Below, piece by piece: positions 21,806 through 33,510 of a DNA stretch of 64,000 nt; within the stretch, counting starts at the first letter, position 1; the number at the start of each line of letters is the position of its first letter. The position numbers and the translations under genes were made by a program. A model generated the notes under the pieces. That model worked only from the letters and a program-made list of their open reading frames with translations, was not told the origin of the DNA and did no database searches. The stretch is from NCBI GenBank assembly GCA_018401055.1, contig JAGYLB010000126.1, forward strand, positions 124,001-188,000, written 5' to 3'. The DNA comes from Roseicyclus sp. (GTDB lineage: Bacteria; Pseudomonadota; Alphaproteobacteria; Rhodobacterales; Rhodobacteraceae).

Positions 21806-24202
21806 TCAGTGCGCGACGGCGCCCTCGCCGCCACGTTCGGCGGCACGGGAGGCTGCGGCGGCGGCTTCCGCCTCCTCGTCCCAATCCACCGCCTCGGGCT
21901 GGCGCGCCAGCGCGCGCTCCAGCACCTCGGAGACGTGGCTGACAGGGATGATGGTCAGCCCCTGCTTCACGTTGTCGGGGATTTCCGTCAGGTCCTTCTC
22001 GTTTTCCTGCGGAATCATCACCGTGGTGATGCCGCCCCGGAGTGCTGCCAGCAGCTTTTCCTTGAGCCCGCCGATGGGCAGCACATTGCCGCGCAGCGTC
22101 ACCTCGCCGGTCATGGCAATGCCCTTGCGCACCGGGATCTGGGTCAGCACCGACACGATGGAGGTCACCATGGCGATCCCCGCACTGGGGCCGTCCTTGG
22201 GCGTGGCCCCCTCGGGGACGTGGACGTGGATATCCCAGCTATCCAGCCGGGGCGGCTTAACCCCGATCTTGGGCGCGATGGACCGGACATAGCTGGCGGC
22301 GGCGTCGATGGATTCCTTCATCACATCGCCCAGTTTGCCGGTCGTCTTCATCCGGCCCTTTCCGGGCAGCCGCAATGCCTCGATCGACAGAAGATCACCG
22401 CCCACGCTGGTCCAGGCCAAGCCGGTGACGACGCCGATCTGGTCATCACGTTCGGCCAGACCGAACTTGAACCGCCGGACGCCCAGCATCTTCTCGAGCG
22501 ACGCGGGCGTCACCAGCACCTGCGTCACCTCTTTCTTGACGATCATCGTCACGGCCTTGCGGGCCAGCTTGGCGATCTCGCGCTCGAGGTTCCGCACGCC
22601 CGCTTCACGCGTGTAGTAGCGGATGATGTCGGTCAGCGCCTCGTCCGAGATCTCGAATTCCTTGGCGCGCAACCCGTGGTTTTGCTTTTGCTTTTCAACA
22701 AGGTGATGGCGCGCGATCTCGCGCTTTTCATCCTCTGTGTAGCCGGCCAGCGGAATGATCTCCATCCGGTCCAGCAGCGGCCCCGGCATGTTGTAGGAGT
22801 TCGCCGTGGTCAGGAACATGACGTTCGAGAGGTCATATTCCACCTCGAGGTAGTGATCCATGAAGGTGGAGTTCTGTTCCGGGTCCAGCACCTCAAGCAT
22901 CGCGCTGGCCGGATCGCCCCGGAAATCCTGCCCCATCTTGTCGATCTCATCGAGCAAGATCAGCGGGTTGGTGGTCTTGGCCTTCTTCAGCGCCTGAATG
23001 ATCTTGCCCGGCATGGAGCCAATGTAGGTCCGCCGGTGGCCACGAATCTCGCTCTCGTCGCGCACACCGCCAAGGCTGATGCGGATAAACTCGCGCCCCG
23101 TTGCCTTTGCGACCGATTTGCCAAGCGAGGTTTTGCCCACACCCGGCGGGCCGACGAGGCACAGGATCGGACCCTTGAGCTTTTGGCTGCGCGATTGCAC
23201 GGCCAGATATTCGACGATGCGCTCCTTGACCTTCTCCAGACCGTAATGGTCGGCATCCAGCACCGCCTCGGCCCGGCCCAGATCCTTTTTCACGCGGGAT
23301 TTCACGCCCCACGGGATCGACAGCATCCAGTCAAGGTAGTTGCGCACCACGGTGGCCTCGGCCGACATGGGCGACATGTTCTTGAGCTTCTTCAGCTCGG
23401 CCAAGGCCTTGTCATGGGCTTCCTTGGACAGCTTGGTCGCGGCGATGCGATCTTCCAGCTCGGCCAATTCGCCAGCACCCTCCTCGCCGTCGCCCAGCTC
23501 GCGCTGGATCGCCTTCATCTGCTCATTGAGGTAATATTCGCGCTGCGTGCGCTCCATCTGGCTTTTGACGCGGCTCTTGATCTTTTTCTCGACCTGCAGG
23601 ACTGACATTTCGCCCTGCATCAGACCGTAGACCTTTTCCAGCCGCACGGCCACGTCGAGGGTTTCCAAAAGCTCCTGCTTCTGGCCAACCTCGATGCCCA
23701 GATGGCCCGACACCAGATCGGCCAAGCGCGCGGGATCGGTCGCCTCGGACACATTGGTCAGGGCGTCCTCGGGGATGTTCTTTTTCACCTTGGCGTATTT
23801 GGCGAATTCCTCGGCCACCGCGCCGATCATCGCCTGCACGGCCGCCGGATCGCCCTCGGTCTCGTCAAGCTCCGTCACGCGCGCCTCGAAAAAGGCGTCA
23901 GTGCCGGTAAAGGCCTCGATCCGAACGCGCGCGCGGCCTTCGACCAGCACCTTGACGGTGCCATCGGGCAGCTTGAGCAGTTGCAGCACATTGGCCAGCA
24001 CGCCGGTGCGGTAGATGCCGTCGGGCGTGGGGTCGTCGACGGCGGGATCGATCTGCGAGCTGAGCAAGATCTGCTTGTCATCTTGCATCACCTCTTCGAG
24101 GGCACGCACGGATTTCTCGCGGCCGACGAAGAGCGGCACGATCATGTGCGGAAACACCACGATGTCGCGCAGCGGCAGGACGGGGTAGGTTTGTTGGGTC
24201 AC
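21806..24202 (-). CDS. lon: ATP-dependent protease Lon
   Basis: Lon is an AAA+ serine protease that degrades damaged proteins and, in alphaproteobacteria, cell-cycle regulators such as CcrM and SciP. The 798-residue protein has the N-terminal substrate-binding domain, Walker A GPPGVGKT, Walker B ILLDEIDKM, and the Ser-Lys active site with Ser in KDGPSAGIAM and Lys in KLLAALRGG context. The start is GTG at 24202 with AAGGAAGG upstream. A candidate heat-shock promoter lies 84 bases upstream. It is one of the longest unbroken genes here. Confidence 0.97.
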   Translation of the reverse strand: MTQQTYPVLPLRDIVVFPHMIVPLFVGREKSVRALEEVMQDDKQILLSSQIDPAVDDPTPDGIYRTGVLANVLQLLKLPDGTVKVLVEGRARVRIEAFTGTDAFFEARVTELDETEGDPAAVQAMIGAVAEEFAKYAKVKKNIPEDALTNVSEATDPARLADLVSGHLGIEVGQKQELLETLDVAVRLEKVYGLMQGEMSVLQVEKKIKSRVKSQMERTQREYYLNEQMKAIQRELGDGEEGAGELAELEDRIAATKLSKEAHDKALAELKKLKNMSPMSAEATVVRNYLDWMLSIPWGVKSRVKKDLGRAEAVLDADHYGLEKVKERIVEYLAVQSRSQKLKGPILCLVGPPGVGKTSLGKSVAKATGREFIRISLGGVRDESEIRGHRRTYIGSMPGKIIQALKKAKTTNPLILLDEIDKMGQDFRGDPASAMLEVLDPEQNSTFMDHYLEVEYDLSNVMFLTTANSYNMPGPLLDRMEIIPLAGYTEDEKREIARHHLVEKQKQNHGLRAKEFEISDEALTDIIRYYTREAGVRNLEREIAKLARKAVTMIVKKEVTQVLVTPASLEKMLGVRRFKFGLAERDDQIGVVTGLAWTSVGGDLLSIEALRLPGKGRMKTTGKLGDVMKESIDAAASYVRSIAPKIGVKPPRLDSWDIHVHVPEGATPKDGPSAGIAMVTSIVSVLTQIPVRKGIAMTGEVTLRGNVLPIGGLKEKLLAALRGGITTVMIPQENEKDLTEIPDNVKQGLTIIPVSHVSEVLERALARQPEAVDWDEEAEAAAAASRAAERGGEGAVAH

Positions 24203-24285
24203 TGGCTCTTGCCTTCCTTGGTCTTGGCAAAGGGGCGGGCCCTGTCTGTGCAGCCGCCCTGCCCCCTTCCGGTCAGGATGTCATA

Positions 24286-24314
24286 ACTTGGGGCGGGGCA
24301 TAGGGGGTTTCAAG
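24286..24314 (-). promoter_or_regulatory. Candidate heat-shock (RpoH) promoter of lon
   Basis: On the minus strand, CTTGAAA is followed after 14 bases by CCCCAAGT, close to the sigma-32 consensus CTTGAAA / CCCCATNT. It lies 84 bases before the lon start, and lon is a known RpoH target. Confidence 0.55.
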
Positions 24315-24468
24315 CTCCGCCGGCCTTCCGCTTCAAGGCATATCCTGCGCCTGCCATCGGTGCGACGCAAGGGAGGGATGGTGGCGAAACCGTGACAATG
24401 CACCGAATGTTGTGGAAGGACGGTCAAGCCCTGCGCCCTGACCGCGCCGTTCCGCCTGCCTAACATGT

Positions 24469-24480
24469 CGTGACGTCACG
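24469..24480. promoter_or_regulatory. 12-bp palindrome upstream of Hint-domain gene
   Basis: CGTGACGTCACG is a perfect palindrome 49 bases before the start at 24530. It may be an operator; no regulator gene is adjacent. Confidence 0.3.
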
Positions 24481-24529
24481 CCGTTGGCGCAGTCGGGACC
24501 AGTGTTCCGACCTCCAAGGCGGCTCCGAG

Positions 24530-25641
24530 ATGTATACGACCCCGATCCTGTTGACCGGCGACCAGATCGCCAGCGTGACCGGGTCGCCCTATAATCAAGG
24601 CAATAGCGGCGATGCCGATTTCGCCATGATCGTGCCGGGCGCCCAGGCGCTGGCCGGGGGCGACACGACTTACCGGTTGGTCTGGAGCGGCAATATCAAT
24701 GCCAGTGACGACAGCTTTCTCAACGGTCAGGTCTGGACGCTGGAGGTCTATACCGGCACCGGCGATCCCGCGACCGACACCATGGGCTGGAGCGTCGTGC
24801 CGAGCCATGACGCGCTGACGCCCAAGCATGACTATGTCGTGGGCGTGGGCGCAGGCGATGATTACATCGTTTTCGAGGGCGCTGGCGGCTTCTTGCTCTA
24901 CGATATCCGCGGCGGCCTGCCGAGCGTGCCCACGACGCTGACCTATCTTTCGTCGGAGCAAAATGGCGATCTGGCAACCGGCGACAACGACGGCAATCTC
25001 GATTTCGCCGATGCCTATGGCGCGTATTGCTTTTGTGCAGGCACGCTGATCGAGACCGCGCGCGGGCCGGTCGCGGTCGAGCATCTGCGCGCGGGCGACC
25101 TCGTGGTGACGCTGGACCACGGGCTGCAACCGCTGCGCTGGATCGGGCAGCGCGAGGTGACGCTTGCGGGCATCATCACCCAGCCAGATCTGCGCCCGAT
25201 CCGCCTGATGGCGGGGGCATTGGGGCCGGGGCTGCCGCAACGCGACCTGTGGCTGTCGCCACATCACCGGGTGTTGGTGCGCTCGCGCATCGCGGAACGC
25301 ATGACGGGCAGTCCGGAGGTTCTGGTGGCCGCAAAGCATCTGTGCGCCCTGCCCGGCATCGCGCAATCGACACGCTTTGCCCCTGTCAGCTACCTGCACC
25401 TGCGTCTGGACCAACATGACCTGGTGCGGGCCGAGGGAGCTTGGGCGGAAACGCTGTTGGTTGGCCGTCAGGCATTGCGCGCGATGGACCCTGCAGCGCG
25501 ACGCGAACTGCGCCAGTTGTTTCCCGGTCTATTGACGGAAACAGCGGCGCAAGCGGCGCGCGCGGTTTTGCCGGGGCGCATGGCCCGAAGGCTTGCACAA
25601 CGCCACGCCCGCAATTCCCGAGCCCTGACAGGCAGCCCGAC

Positions 25642-25645
<4 letters not shown>
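24530..25645 (+). CDS. Hint-domain (hedgehog/intein-type) protein
   Basis: The 371-residue protein has an N-terminal beta-rich region of about 160 residues ([17 protein letters not shown]...), then a Hint domain starting [32 protein letters not shown]. Further Hint motifs are [14 protein letters not shown] and a C-terminal helical part. Such proteins are common in the Rhodobacterales and are often secreted by type I systems. The catalytic Cys of the Hint fold is probably the Cys before AGTLIET. It converges with tgt, with stops overlapping by 3 bases. The start at 24530 follows AAGGCGG. Confidence 0.85.
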
Positions 25646-28245
<2,600 letters not shown>

Positions 28246-28251
28246 GGCATA

Positions 28252-28623
28252 TCAGGCGGCGGGCGCGGTTCCGGCCACGAAAAGCGGCTCGAACCCGCCC
28301 CACATCATCCGCATCCCGTCAAAGGGCATGTCGCCCATGCCTTCGGTCAGGGTCGGATCGGCCATCATCTGCGCCCAGGCCGCATCGCAGGTTTCGCGGT
28401 CGGGCCAGATCATCCAGGCAAAGACCACCACCTCCCCCTCCTCCAGTTTCACGGCCTGCGGGAAAGACGTGACCTTGCCCGGCTCGACATCGACGCCCCA
28501 GTTTTCCTGCGTGTAAAGGCAGCCGAGTTTCTCGAACATCGGCCAGGCCATGGTGGCGTGGCGGCGGTAGTCATCCTTGCGGTCGGCGGGGACGGCGAGA
28601 AGGAAACCGTGAACATAGGACAT
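28252..28623 (-). CDS. DUF1428-family protein
   Basis: This is a 123-residue protein of the DUF1428 family (dimeric alpha-beta barrel). It begins MSYVHGFLLAVPADRKDDYR and includes VVFAWMIWPDRETCDAAWAQMM and MPFDGMRMMWGGFEPL, all conserved in the family. The biochemical role is unknown. It is divergent from a MarR-type regulator with a palindrome between them, so MarR may control it. Confidence 0.88.
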   Translation of the reverse strand: MSYVHGFLLAVPADRKDDYRRHATMAWPMFEKLGCLYTQENWGVDVEPGKVTSFPQAVKLEEGEVVVFAWMIWPDRETCDAAWAQMMADPTLTEGMGDMPFDGMRMMWGGFEPLFVAGTAPAA

Positions 28624-28674
28624 GGCAGTGCTCCCTGAGCGGATTTCGGTGATCGGAGCTTGACAGTCATTTAC

Positions 28675-28686
28675 GTTGATATCAAC
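28675..28686. promoter_or_regulatory. Palindromic operator candidate for the MarR regulator
   Basis: GTTGATATCAAC is a perfect 12-base palindrome in the 72-base gap between the divergent DUF1428 and marR-type genes, 10 bases before the marR start. Palindromes of this size in such a place are typical of MarR binding sites. Confidence 0.55.
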
Positions 28687-28695
28687 TCTTTTGAC

Positions 28696-29154
28696 ATGAC
28701 AACGCCCGATCCGCCCTTTTCCACCACTCTGGAGGTGCGCGACACCTGCCTGTGCCTGCACACGCAGCGCGCGGCCCGCGTCATCGGGCGCGCCTTTGAC
28801 GCGGCGTTCCGGCCGCATGGCCTGACCAACGGGCAATTCTCTTTGATGATGGCGCTGAACCGGCCCGCGCCGCCGCGCCTGACCGACCTTGTGCCGCTTT
28901 TGGGGATGGATCGCACCACGCTCACGGCGGCACTCCGCCGCTCGAGGCGCGCGGGCTGGTCATGGCTGCGCCCGACGCCCGGGACAGGCGCAGCAGGCGG
29001 CTATCCTTGACCGAGGCTGGGCGCGCGACGCTGGTCTTGGCCCTGCCCGTCTGGCGCGCGACGCATGAGGCCATCGAGCGGCGGCTGGGCGCTATCGACC
29101 CTGCTTAGCTTGCGCGCGGGGCTCGATGCGGTCGCAAGGCGGGATGCGCTCTGA
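28696..29154 (+). CDS. MarR-family transcriptional regulator (frameshifted)
   Basis: This is a winged-helix regulator of about 150 residues. The N-terminal dimer helix CLCLHTQRAARVIGRAFDAAF is followed by LTNGQFSLMMALNR and the recognition region LTDLVPLLGMDRTTLTAALRPLEARGLV, then the wing DARDRRSRRLSLTEAGR. A break near 28938 (LRPLEARG) is clear. A second near 29100 probably extends the protein to LLSLRAGLDAVARRDAL; without it the gene ends at 29108. It likely represses itself and the divergent DUF1428 gene. Confidence 0.8.
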
Positions 29155-29221
29155 GCGACCCTTTACGCCCGCCCCGGTTTCCTTATATCTTCACTCAGGA
29201 TTACCGCGGAAGGCCCCCAAG

Positions 29222-29584
29222 ATGTCCGAGCAACAGCCAAAGCTGGAGGGAACGCCCCTGATCGAGCCGTCCAGCACGGATCACCCGCTTTACGATGACA
29301 TCGTCGCGGCGTGCCGGTCGGTATATGACCCGGAAATCCCGGTCAACATCTTCGACCTCGGGCTGGTCTACACGATCGACATCAAGCCCGACAACGCCGT
29401 ACGGGTGGTGATGACGCTGACCGCCCCCGGCTGCCCCGTGGCAGGCGAGATGCCGGGCTGGGTTGCCGATGCGGTCGAACCGCTGGAAGGCGTCAAGCAT
29501 GTCGATGTCGAACTCACCTTCGAGCCGCCTTGGGGCATGGACATGATGTCGGACGAGGCGCGGCTGGAACTGGGCTTTATGTAA
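29222..29584 (+). CDS. sufT: SufT/MIP18-type iron-sulfur maturation protein (DUF59)
   Basis: This 120-residue protein of the MIP18/DUF59 family acts in maturation of Fe-S proteins. The conserved DPEIPVNIFDLGLVYTIDI and the reactive cysteine segment TLTAPGCPVAGEMPGWV are clear, as is VELTFEPPWGMDMMSDEARLELG. In many alphaproteobacteria this gene closes a suf operon. Here it stands 867 bases upstream of an IscA-type gene, with a DUF3307 gene in between. The start at 29222 gives the usual length. Confidence 0.88.
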   Translation: MSEQQPKLEGTPLIEPSSTDHPLYDDIVAACRSVYDPEIPVNIFDLGLVYTIDIKPDNAVRVVMTLTAPGCPVAGEMPGWVADAVEPLEGVKHVDVELTFEPPWGMDMMSDEARLELGFM

Positions 29585-29713
29585 AGCCCGGAAACCTCGC
29601 AGGCCGCCAGCCTTGTGGGGAGCTTTTCCCCCTGCCATGATCCACCATGAGACGAGGACCCATCCGGCCCGCCCGCGGGCAGGCACCGGACCGACGCAGC
29701 GCAACGGAAGATC

Positions 29714-30391
29714 ATGGCCGCATCCACATTCGCCGCGCTTTATCTGGCCCATGTGATCGCCGATTACCTGCTTCAGACGCACTGGATGGTCCAGAACAAG
29801 GACCGCGCCCCCGCCATCGGCCTGCATGTCGGCCTTGTTCTGGCGATGATGCCGGTCGTGACGCTGCACCTGTCGTGGTGGTTCGTGGCGCTGGCGCTGG
29901 TGCATCTGGCCATCGATCTCACGAAAACCCATGTGCTGGGCGGCGGGCTTTTGGCCTATGTCACAGATCAGGCGTTGCACATCGTGTCGATCCTTGGCGT
30001 CGTGGCACTGGCCCCGGGCCTCTGGGCCCAAAGCCCGCTGTCGGGCATTGATTGGCTGGCGCGATTCTACATGATCCTTGCCGTTTTCGTTTTCGCCGCG
30101 CGGGGCGGTCAATACGCGGTCGCCATCTTGCTTGGTACCGACCCCGAGGCCAACGGGCGCGACGTGCGCATCGGCTGGATGGAACGCACGGCGCTGTCGG
30201 TGGTGGTCGCGGCGGGCCTGCCCTGGGCCATGCTTGCCGTCCTGGCCGCCAAGGCCGTGCAGATCGTGATCGAACGGCCAAAGCGCGACGCGCGCGGAAG
30301 CGGGCGGCTGATCCGGGGCAGCGCGCTGAGCATGGGTTGGGGGCTGGCCTGTGCCGCCGCACTTTGGCTGATCTTGCCAAGCTTCGGTTGA
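29714..30391 (+). CDS. DUF3307 membrane protein
   Basis: The 225-residue membrane protein has about five to six hydrophobic segments. The N-terminal LYLAHVIADYLLQTHWMVQNKD and HLAIDLTKTHVLGGG match the DUF3307 pattern, which carries conserved Asp/His/Gln residues inside membrane helices. Function is unknown. It lies between sufT and iscA-type genes on the same strand. Confidence 0.8.
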   Translation: MAASTFAALYLAHVIADYLLQTHWMVQNKDRAPAIGLHVGLVLAMMPVVTLHLSWWFVALALVHLAIDLTKTHVLGGGLLAYVTDQALHIVSILGVVALAPGLWAQSPLSGIDWLARFYMILAVFVFAARGGQYAVAILLGTDPEANGRDVRIGWMERTALSVVVAAGLPWAMLAVLAAKAVQIVIERPKRDARGSGRLIRGSALSMGWGLACAAALWLILPSFG

Positions 30392-30450
30392 GTGACGACG
30401 CACAACACCCTACATTGGGTAAAACACCCCAACCCCGAAGGACAGGTTCC

Positions 30451-30834
30451 ATGTTCGGCATTCCCGGCAAGCAAGCCGTCACCATCACCCCGGCGGCCAT
30501 TCGGCAGATCGCGAAGCTGATGGCGCGCGACGGGCATCAGGGTCTGCGCATCGGCATCAAGAAGGGCGGCTGCGCGGGTATGGAATACACCATGGATTAT
30601 GTCACCGACATCGACCCCCATGACGAGATCGTGGAAACCGAAGGCGCGCGCGTGATGATCGCGCCGATGGCGCAGATGTTCTTGTTCGGCACCGTGATCG
30701 ACTACGAGACCAGCTTGCTGGAATCCGGCTTCAAGTTCCGCAATCCCAATGTGGCCGATGCCTGCGGCTGCGGTGAGTCGATCAAATTCAAGGATGTTTC
30801 CGAGCTAGAGGCCGAGCGCGGCGCGCAGTCCTGA
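30451..30834 (+). CDS. HesB/IscA-family iron-sulfur carrier (SufA-type)
   Basis: A 127-residue A-type Fe-S carrier. The family cysteines are all seen: Cys in KKGGCAGMEY and the C-terminal pair in DACGCGES. The fold signature ITPAAIRQIAKLM is at the N-terminus. It would carry clusters from a scaffold to apo-proteins. It is followed 18 bases later by a TfoX-type gene. Confidence 0.92.
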   Translation: MFGIPGKQAVTITPAAIRQIAKLMARDGHQGLRIGIKKGGCAGMEYTMDYVTDIDPHDEIVETEGARVMIAPMAQMFLFGTVIDYETSLLESGFKFRNPNVADACGCGESIKFKDVSELEAERGAQS

Positions 30835-30852
30835 GCTGGCAGGCGTAAGCCG

Positions 30853-31191
30853 ATGGGCCTGACCCGGGACGAGATCGAGGCCGCGCGCGACCTATTCGCG
30901 GGTCTGGGCGAGATCACGACACGCCGCATGATGGGCGGCCTGTGCCTTTATCACCGTGGCATGATCTTTGCCATCGTGATGGGCGATGGCGGCATCTTCC
31001 TCAAGGGTACGGGCGGTTTCGTGGGCGAGCTTGAGGCGGCAGGCTGCACGCAATGGTCCTATCAGCGCGAAGGCCGCGCGAAACCCACCACAATGTCCTA
31101 TTGGTCGCTGCCCGACGACGCGCTCGACGATCCCGACATCGCCTGCGACTGGGCGCGCCGCGCGCTTGCGGCATTGGAGGCAGCGGCTTGA
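30853..31191 (+). CDS. TfoX N-terminal-domain protein
   Basis: The 112-residue protein matches the N-terminal domain of Tfo[32 protein letters not shown] and [13 protein letters not shown]. It lacks the C-terminal domain of the competence regulator, so a role in competence cannot be assumed. It overlaps no gene and is 59 bases upstream of tpiA. Confidence 0.85.
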   Translation: MGLTRDEIEAARDLFAGLGEITTRRMMGGLCLYHRGMIFAIVMGDGGIFLKGTGGFVGELEAAGCTQWSYQREGRAKPTTMSYWSLPDDALDDPDIACDWARRALAALEAAA

Positions 31192-31250
31192 CCTCCGGTC
31201 GTGCCCCTGCGACCCCTTCCAACCGACCTGACAAGCCCGAGGAACCGACC

Positions 31251-31995
31251 ATGCCCCCCAAGATCGCCGCCGGAAACTGGAAGATGCATGGCGACGGCGC
31301 GTCGCTGGCCGAGGTTGATGCGCTCATCGCCGCCCACCCTGCCCCTGTGGCCCGGGTCGTGATCTGCCCGCCCGCGACCCTGATCCACCGCATGGCCCAA
31401 CGCGCCAGCGGCACAGCCATCGCGATCGGCGGACAGACCCGCCATGCGGCCAGCCATGGCGCCCATACCGGAGACATCTCCGCCGCGATGCTGATCGAAG
31501 CGGGTGCATCCCATGTGATCCTCGGCCATTCCGAGCGACGCGCCGATCACGCCGAGACGGACGCCGAGGTCCGCGCGCAGGCCGAGGCGGCGCTGGCGGC
31601 GGGCTTGACCGTCATCTTGTGCGTGGGTGACCGAGGCCGAGCGTGACGCAGATGTCACCCTCGCCGTGGTCACAACGCAATTGTCGGGCTCGATACCCGA
31701 TGGCGTCAGTGCCGCGACGCTGGTCATCGCCTATGAGCCGGTCTGGGCCATCGGCACCGGGCGCGTGCCGACCACCGACCAGATCGCAGAGGTGCATGCC
31801 GCGATCCGGGCGCATCTGACGGGCCGTTTCGGCGAGGAGGGACACGATATGGCGATCCTATACGGCGGCTCGGTCAAGCCCGGCAATGCGGCAGAGATCT
31901 TCGCCGTTCACGACGTGAACGGCGCACTGGTTGGCGGCGCCTCGCTCAAGGCGGCCGATTTCTCGGGCATCATCGCGGCGCTCGACGCAGCCTGA
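31251..31995 (+). CDS. tpiA: Triosephosphate isomerase (frameshifted)
   Basis: TpiA interconverts dihydroxyacetone phosphate and glyceraldehyde 3-phosphate. The reconstructed protein is about 248 residues. It has the substrate Lys in AAGNWKMHG, catalytic His in VILGHSERR, catalytic Glu in [13 protein letters not shown], and the phosphate-binding [12 protein letters not shown] and GALVGGASL. One base is missing near 31629, within VILCVGETEAERDA. It is a central metabolic gene, so an assembly error is likely. Confidence 0.95.
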
Positions 31996-32002
31996 CACGC
32001 AA

Positions 32003-32034
32003 CCGCCGCGCCCGGGCAACCAATGACGCGGCGG
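32003..32034. terminator. GC-rich hairpin between convergent tpiA and secreted-protein gene
   Basis: A perfect 8-bp stem CCGCCGCG/CGCGGCGG with a 16-base loop lies just after the tpiA stop. No T-run follows on either strand, so it is a weak terminator candidate. Confidence 0.35.
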
Positions 32035-32057
32035 CAAAGCCTTGCAGATGCCAGCGC

Positions 32058-33323
32058 TTATTGTGCAGGCACGAAGCGCTGCACTCCAAGCCGGATGATA
32101 CCTTGGTATCCATCCGAATACTGGCGCACCGCGATCAGGTAGCGGCCCGGCGGCGTGCGCACGGTCAGCTCCGAGTTCAGCGTGCCATTGGCATCATCGT
32201 TGAACCCCAACTCACGGCCGAATTCATCGAAAACGCTGAGCACCGGGTCGCTGTCGCGCACCTCGTCGGCATTGATGATCAGCAAGCTGTAATCCGCAAC
32301 ATCGACCACGAACCATTGCGCCTGAAGACCCGCGACCGTCACATCTTGCGCCAGCCCGCGGCCGACCACGCCCAGCGATTGCACCGGGTAGCTGCCGTCG
32401 AGCGGCGGCGCGGCCTCGCCCATGGCATAGGCCCTGCGGCAGCGGCGCGCGCGTCGAATCCCGCGACGCGCACCGTCACCGGCATGTTGGGGTCAGCCAA
32501 GGCGCGCATGGCGATGCAGTAATCGCCCGGCGGCAGGGCTTGGGTAAAATCGATGCGGCTGTCCAGACCATCATAGTCGTCATTCTCCGGCCAGCAAGTT
32601 CCCCTGCCCATCGAAGATGTAGATATAGGGGTCGGCATCCCAATTTTCGGCCCGGATGGTCACCGGCTGCGGGCTGGCCAGCGTGAACCGGTAATAGGGC
32701 ACGGCCGCCACCGTGTTGGAGGCACTGACACCGCCCTGAGGCAGCAACGCGTCGATCGGCCCTTGCCCGAGCCGCGTCGCGGGTGTGTCGGCAAGGCAGG
32801 GCTGAACGCCGACAAAGATCGGGAACCCCTCGGTCCCGGCGAAACCGCCGAACAGGCCTTGCGTCAGCGCCGGCATGTCCAGACGGCTGACCTGCAGATC
32901 GGCGGTCACGGGTTGACTGGCATAGCCCATGACGGCCAGACAATAGTCACCGGCTGCCAGAGGCAATTCGGCCCGGCTGGACAGCGCACCGCCCGAATCG
33001 TCATCGGTCACAATCAGCGAGCCGTTCGCGTCGAACAGTTCCAGGACCGTGTCGCCGAACTCGTCTGCGGGGGCAGCCTCGACCCGGAACTCGCCGGGCT
33101 GGCTCAGCGTGAACAGCGCCACGCTCCGCGTGCCGGGGCCCACCATGACCCGCGACAGCGACAGCGGCGCCTGCACCCGCGCCAAATCCGACGCTCCCGC
33201 GGCTGCCGCCAAGCCATGGCGCACCTCGCCCAGGCCGCCGCAAGACACGCCTTGCGCTGCGGCTGGCATGGCGTATGCGGTAAGCGCTGCGGCAGCGCAG
33301 AGGCCGACGATCCTGTAATGCAT
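32058..33323 (-). CDS. Secreted protein with repeated PPC-like beta domains (two frameshifts)
   Basis: The reconstructed protein is about 420 residues with a signal peptide (MHYRIVGLCAAAALTAYAMPAAAQ). Three or four beta-sandwich units follow. Each shows FxVxAxP or VTIRAE, then DPxxxxFDxxGxxLxxxDD, then LPxGxYCxAV. This resembles pre-peptidase C-terminal (PPC) or DVUA0089-type domains. Breaks lie near 32583 and 32425. It is probably exported to the periplasm or outside; I see no catalytic domain. Confidence 0.75.
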
Positions 33324-33510
33324 GGGAAAATCCTCCGGTATGCTGGGGGGCCGTCAGGCCACCTTTGGACCGGACCCTAGACGCCGGGCGGGGGCCAAGG
33401 CCAGAAAAATAGTGGTTCGACGCAGGGGGAAAAAACCAGGCCACGCGACGGCAAGGCGCCGTCGCACGCGGCCACTGGCCAGCCGCCCGCGCGGCTTGCA
33501 TACTGCACCG

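Larger units (their letters stand above)
24203..24529. other. Intergenic region between divergent lon and Hint-domain gene
   Basis: This 327-base gap has no convincing gene. It holds the candidate sigma-32 promoter for lon (24286-24314), and a 12-base palindrome (24469-24480) in front of the Hint-domain gene. Confidence 0.6.

Noticed and set aside
28660..28686. FNR-type site in the marR intergenic region
   Set aside because: FNR sites need TTGAT-N4-ATCAA. Here the half-sites abut without the 4-base spacer.
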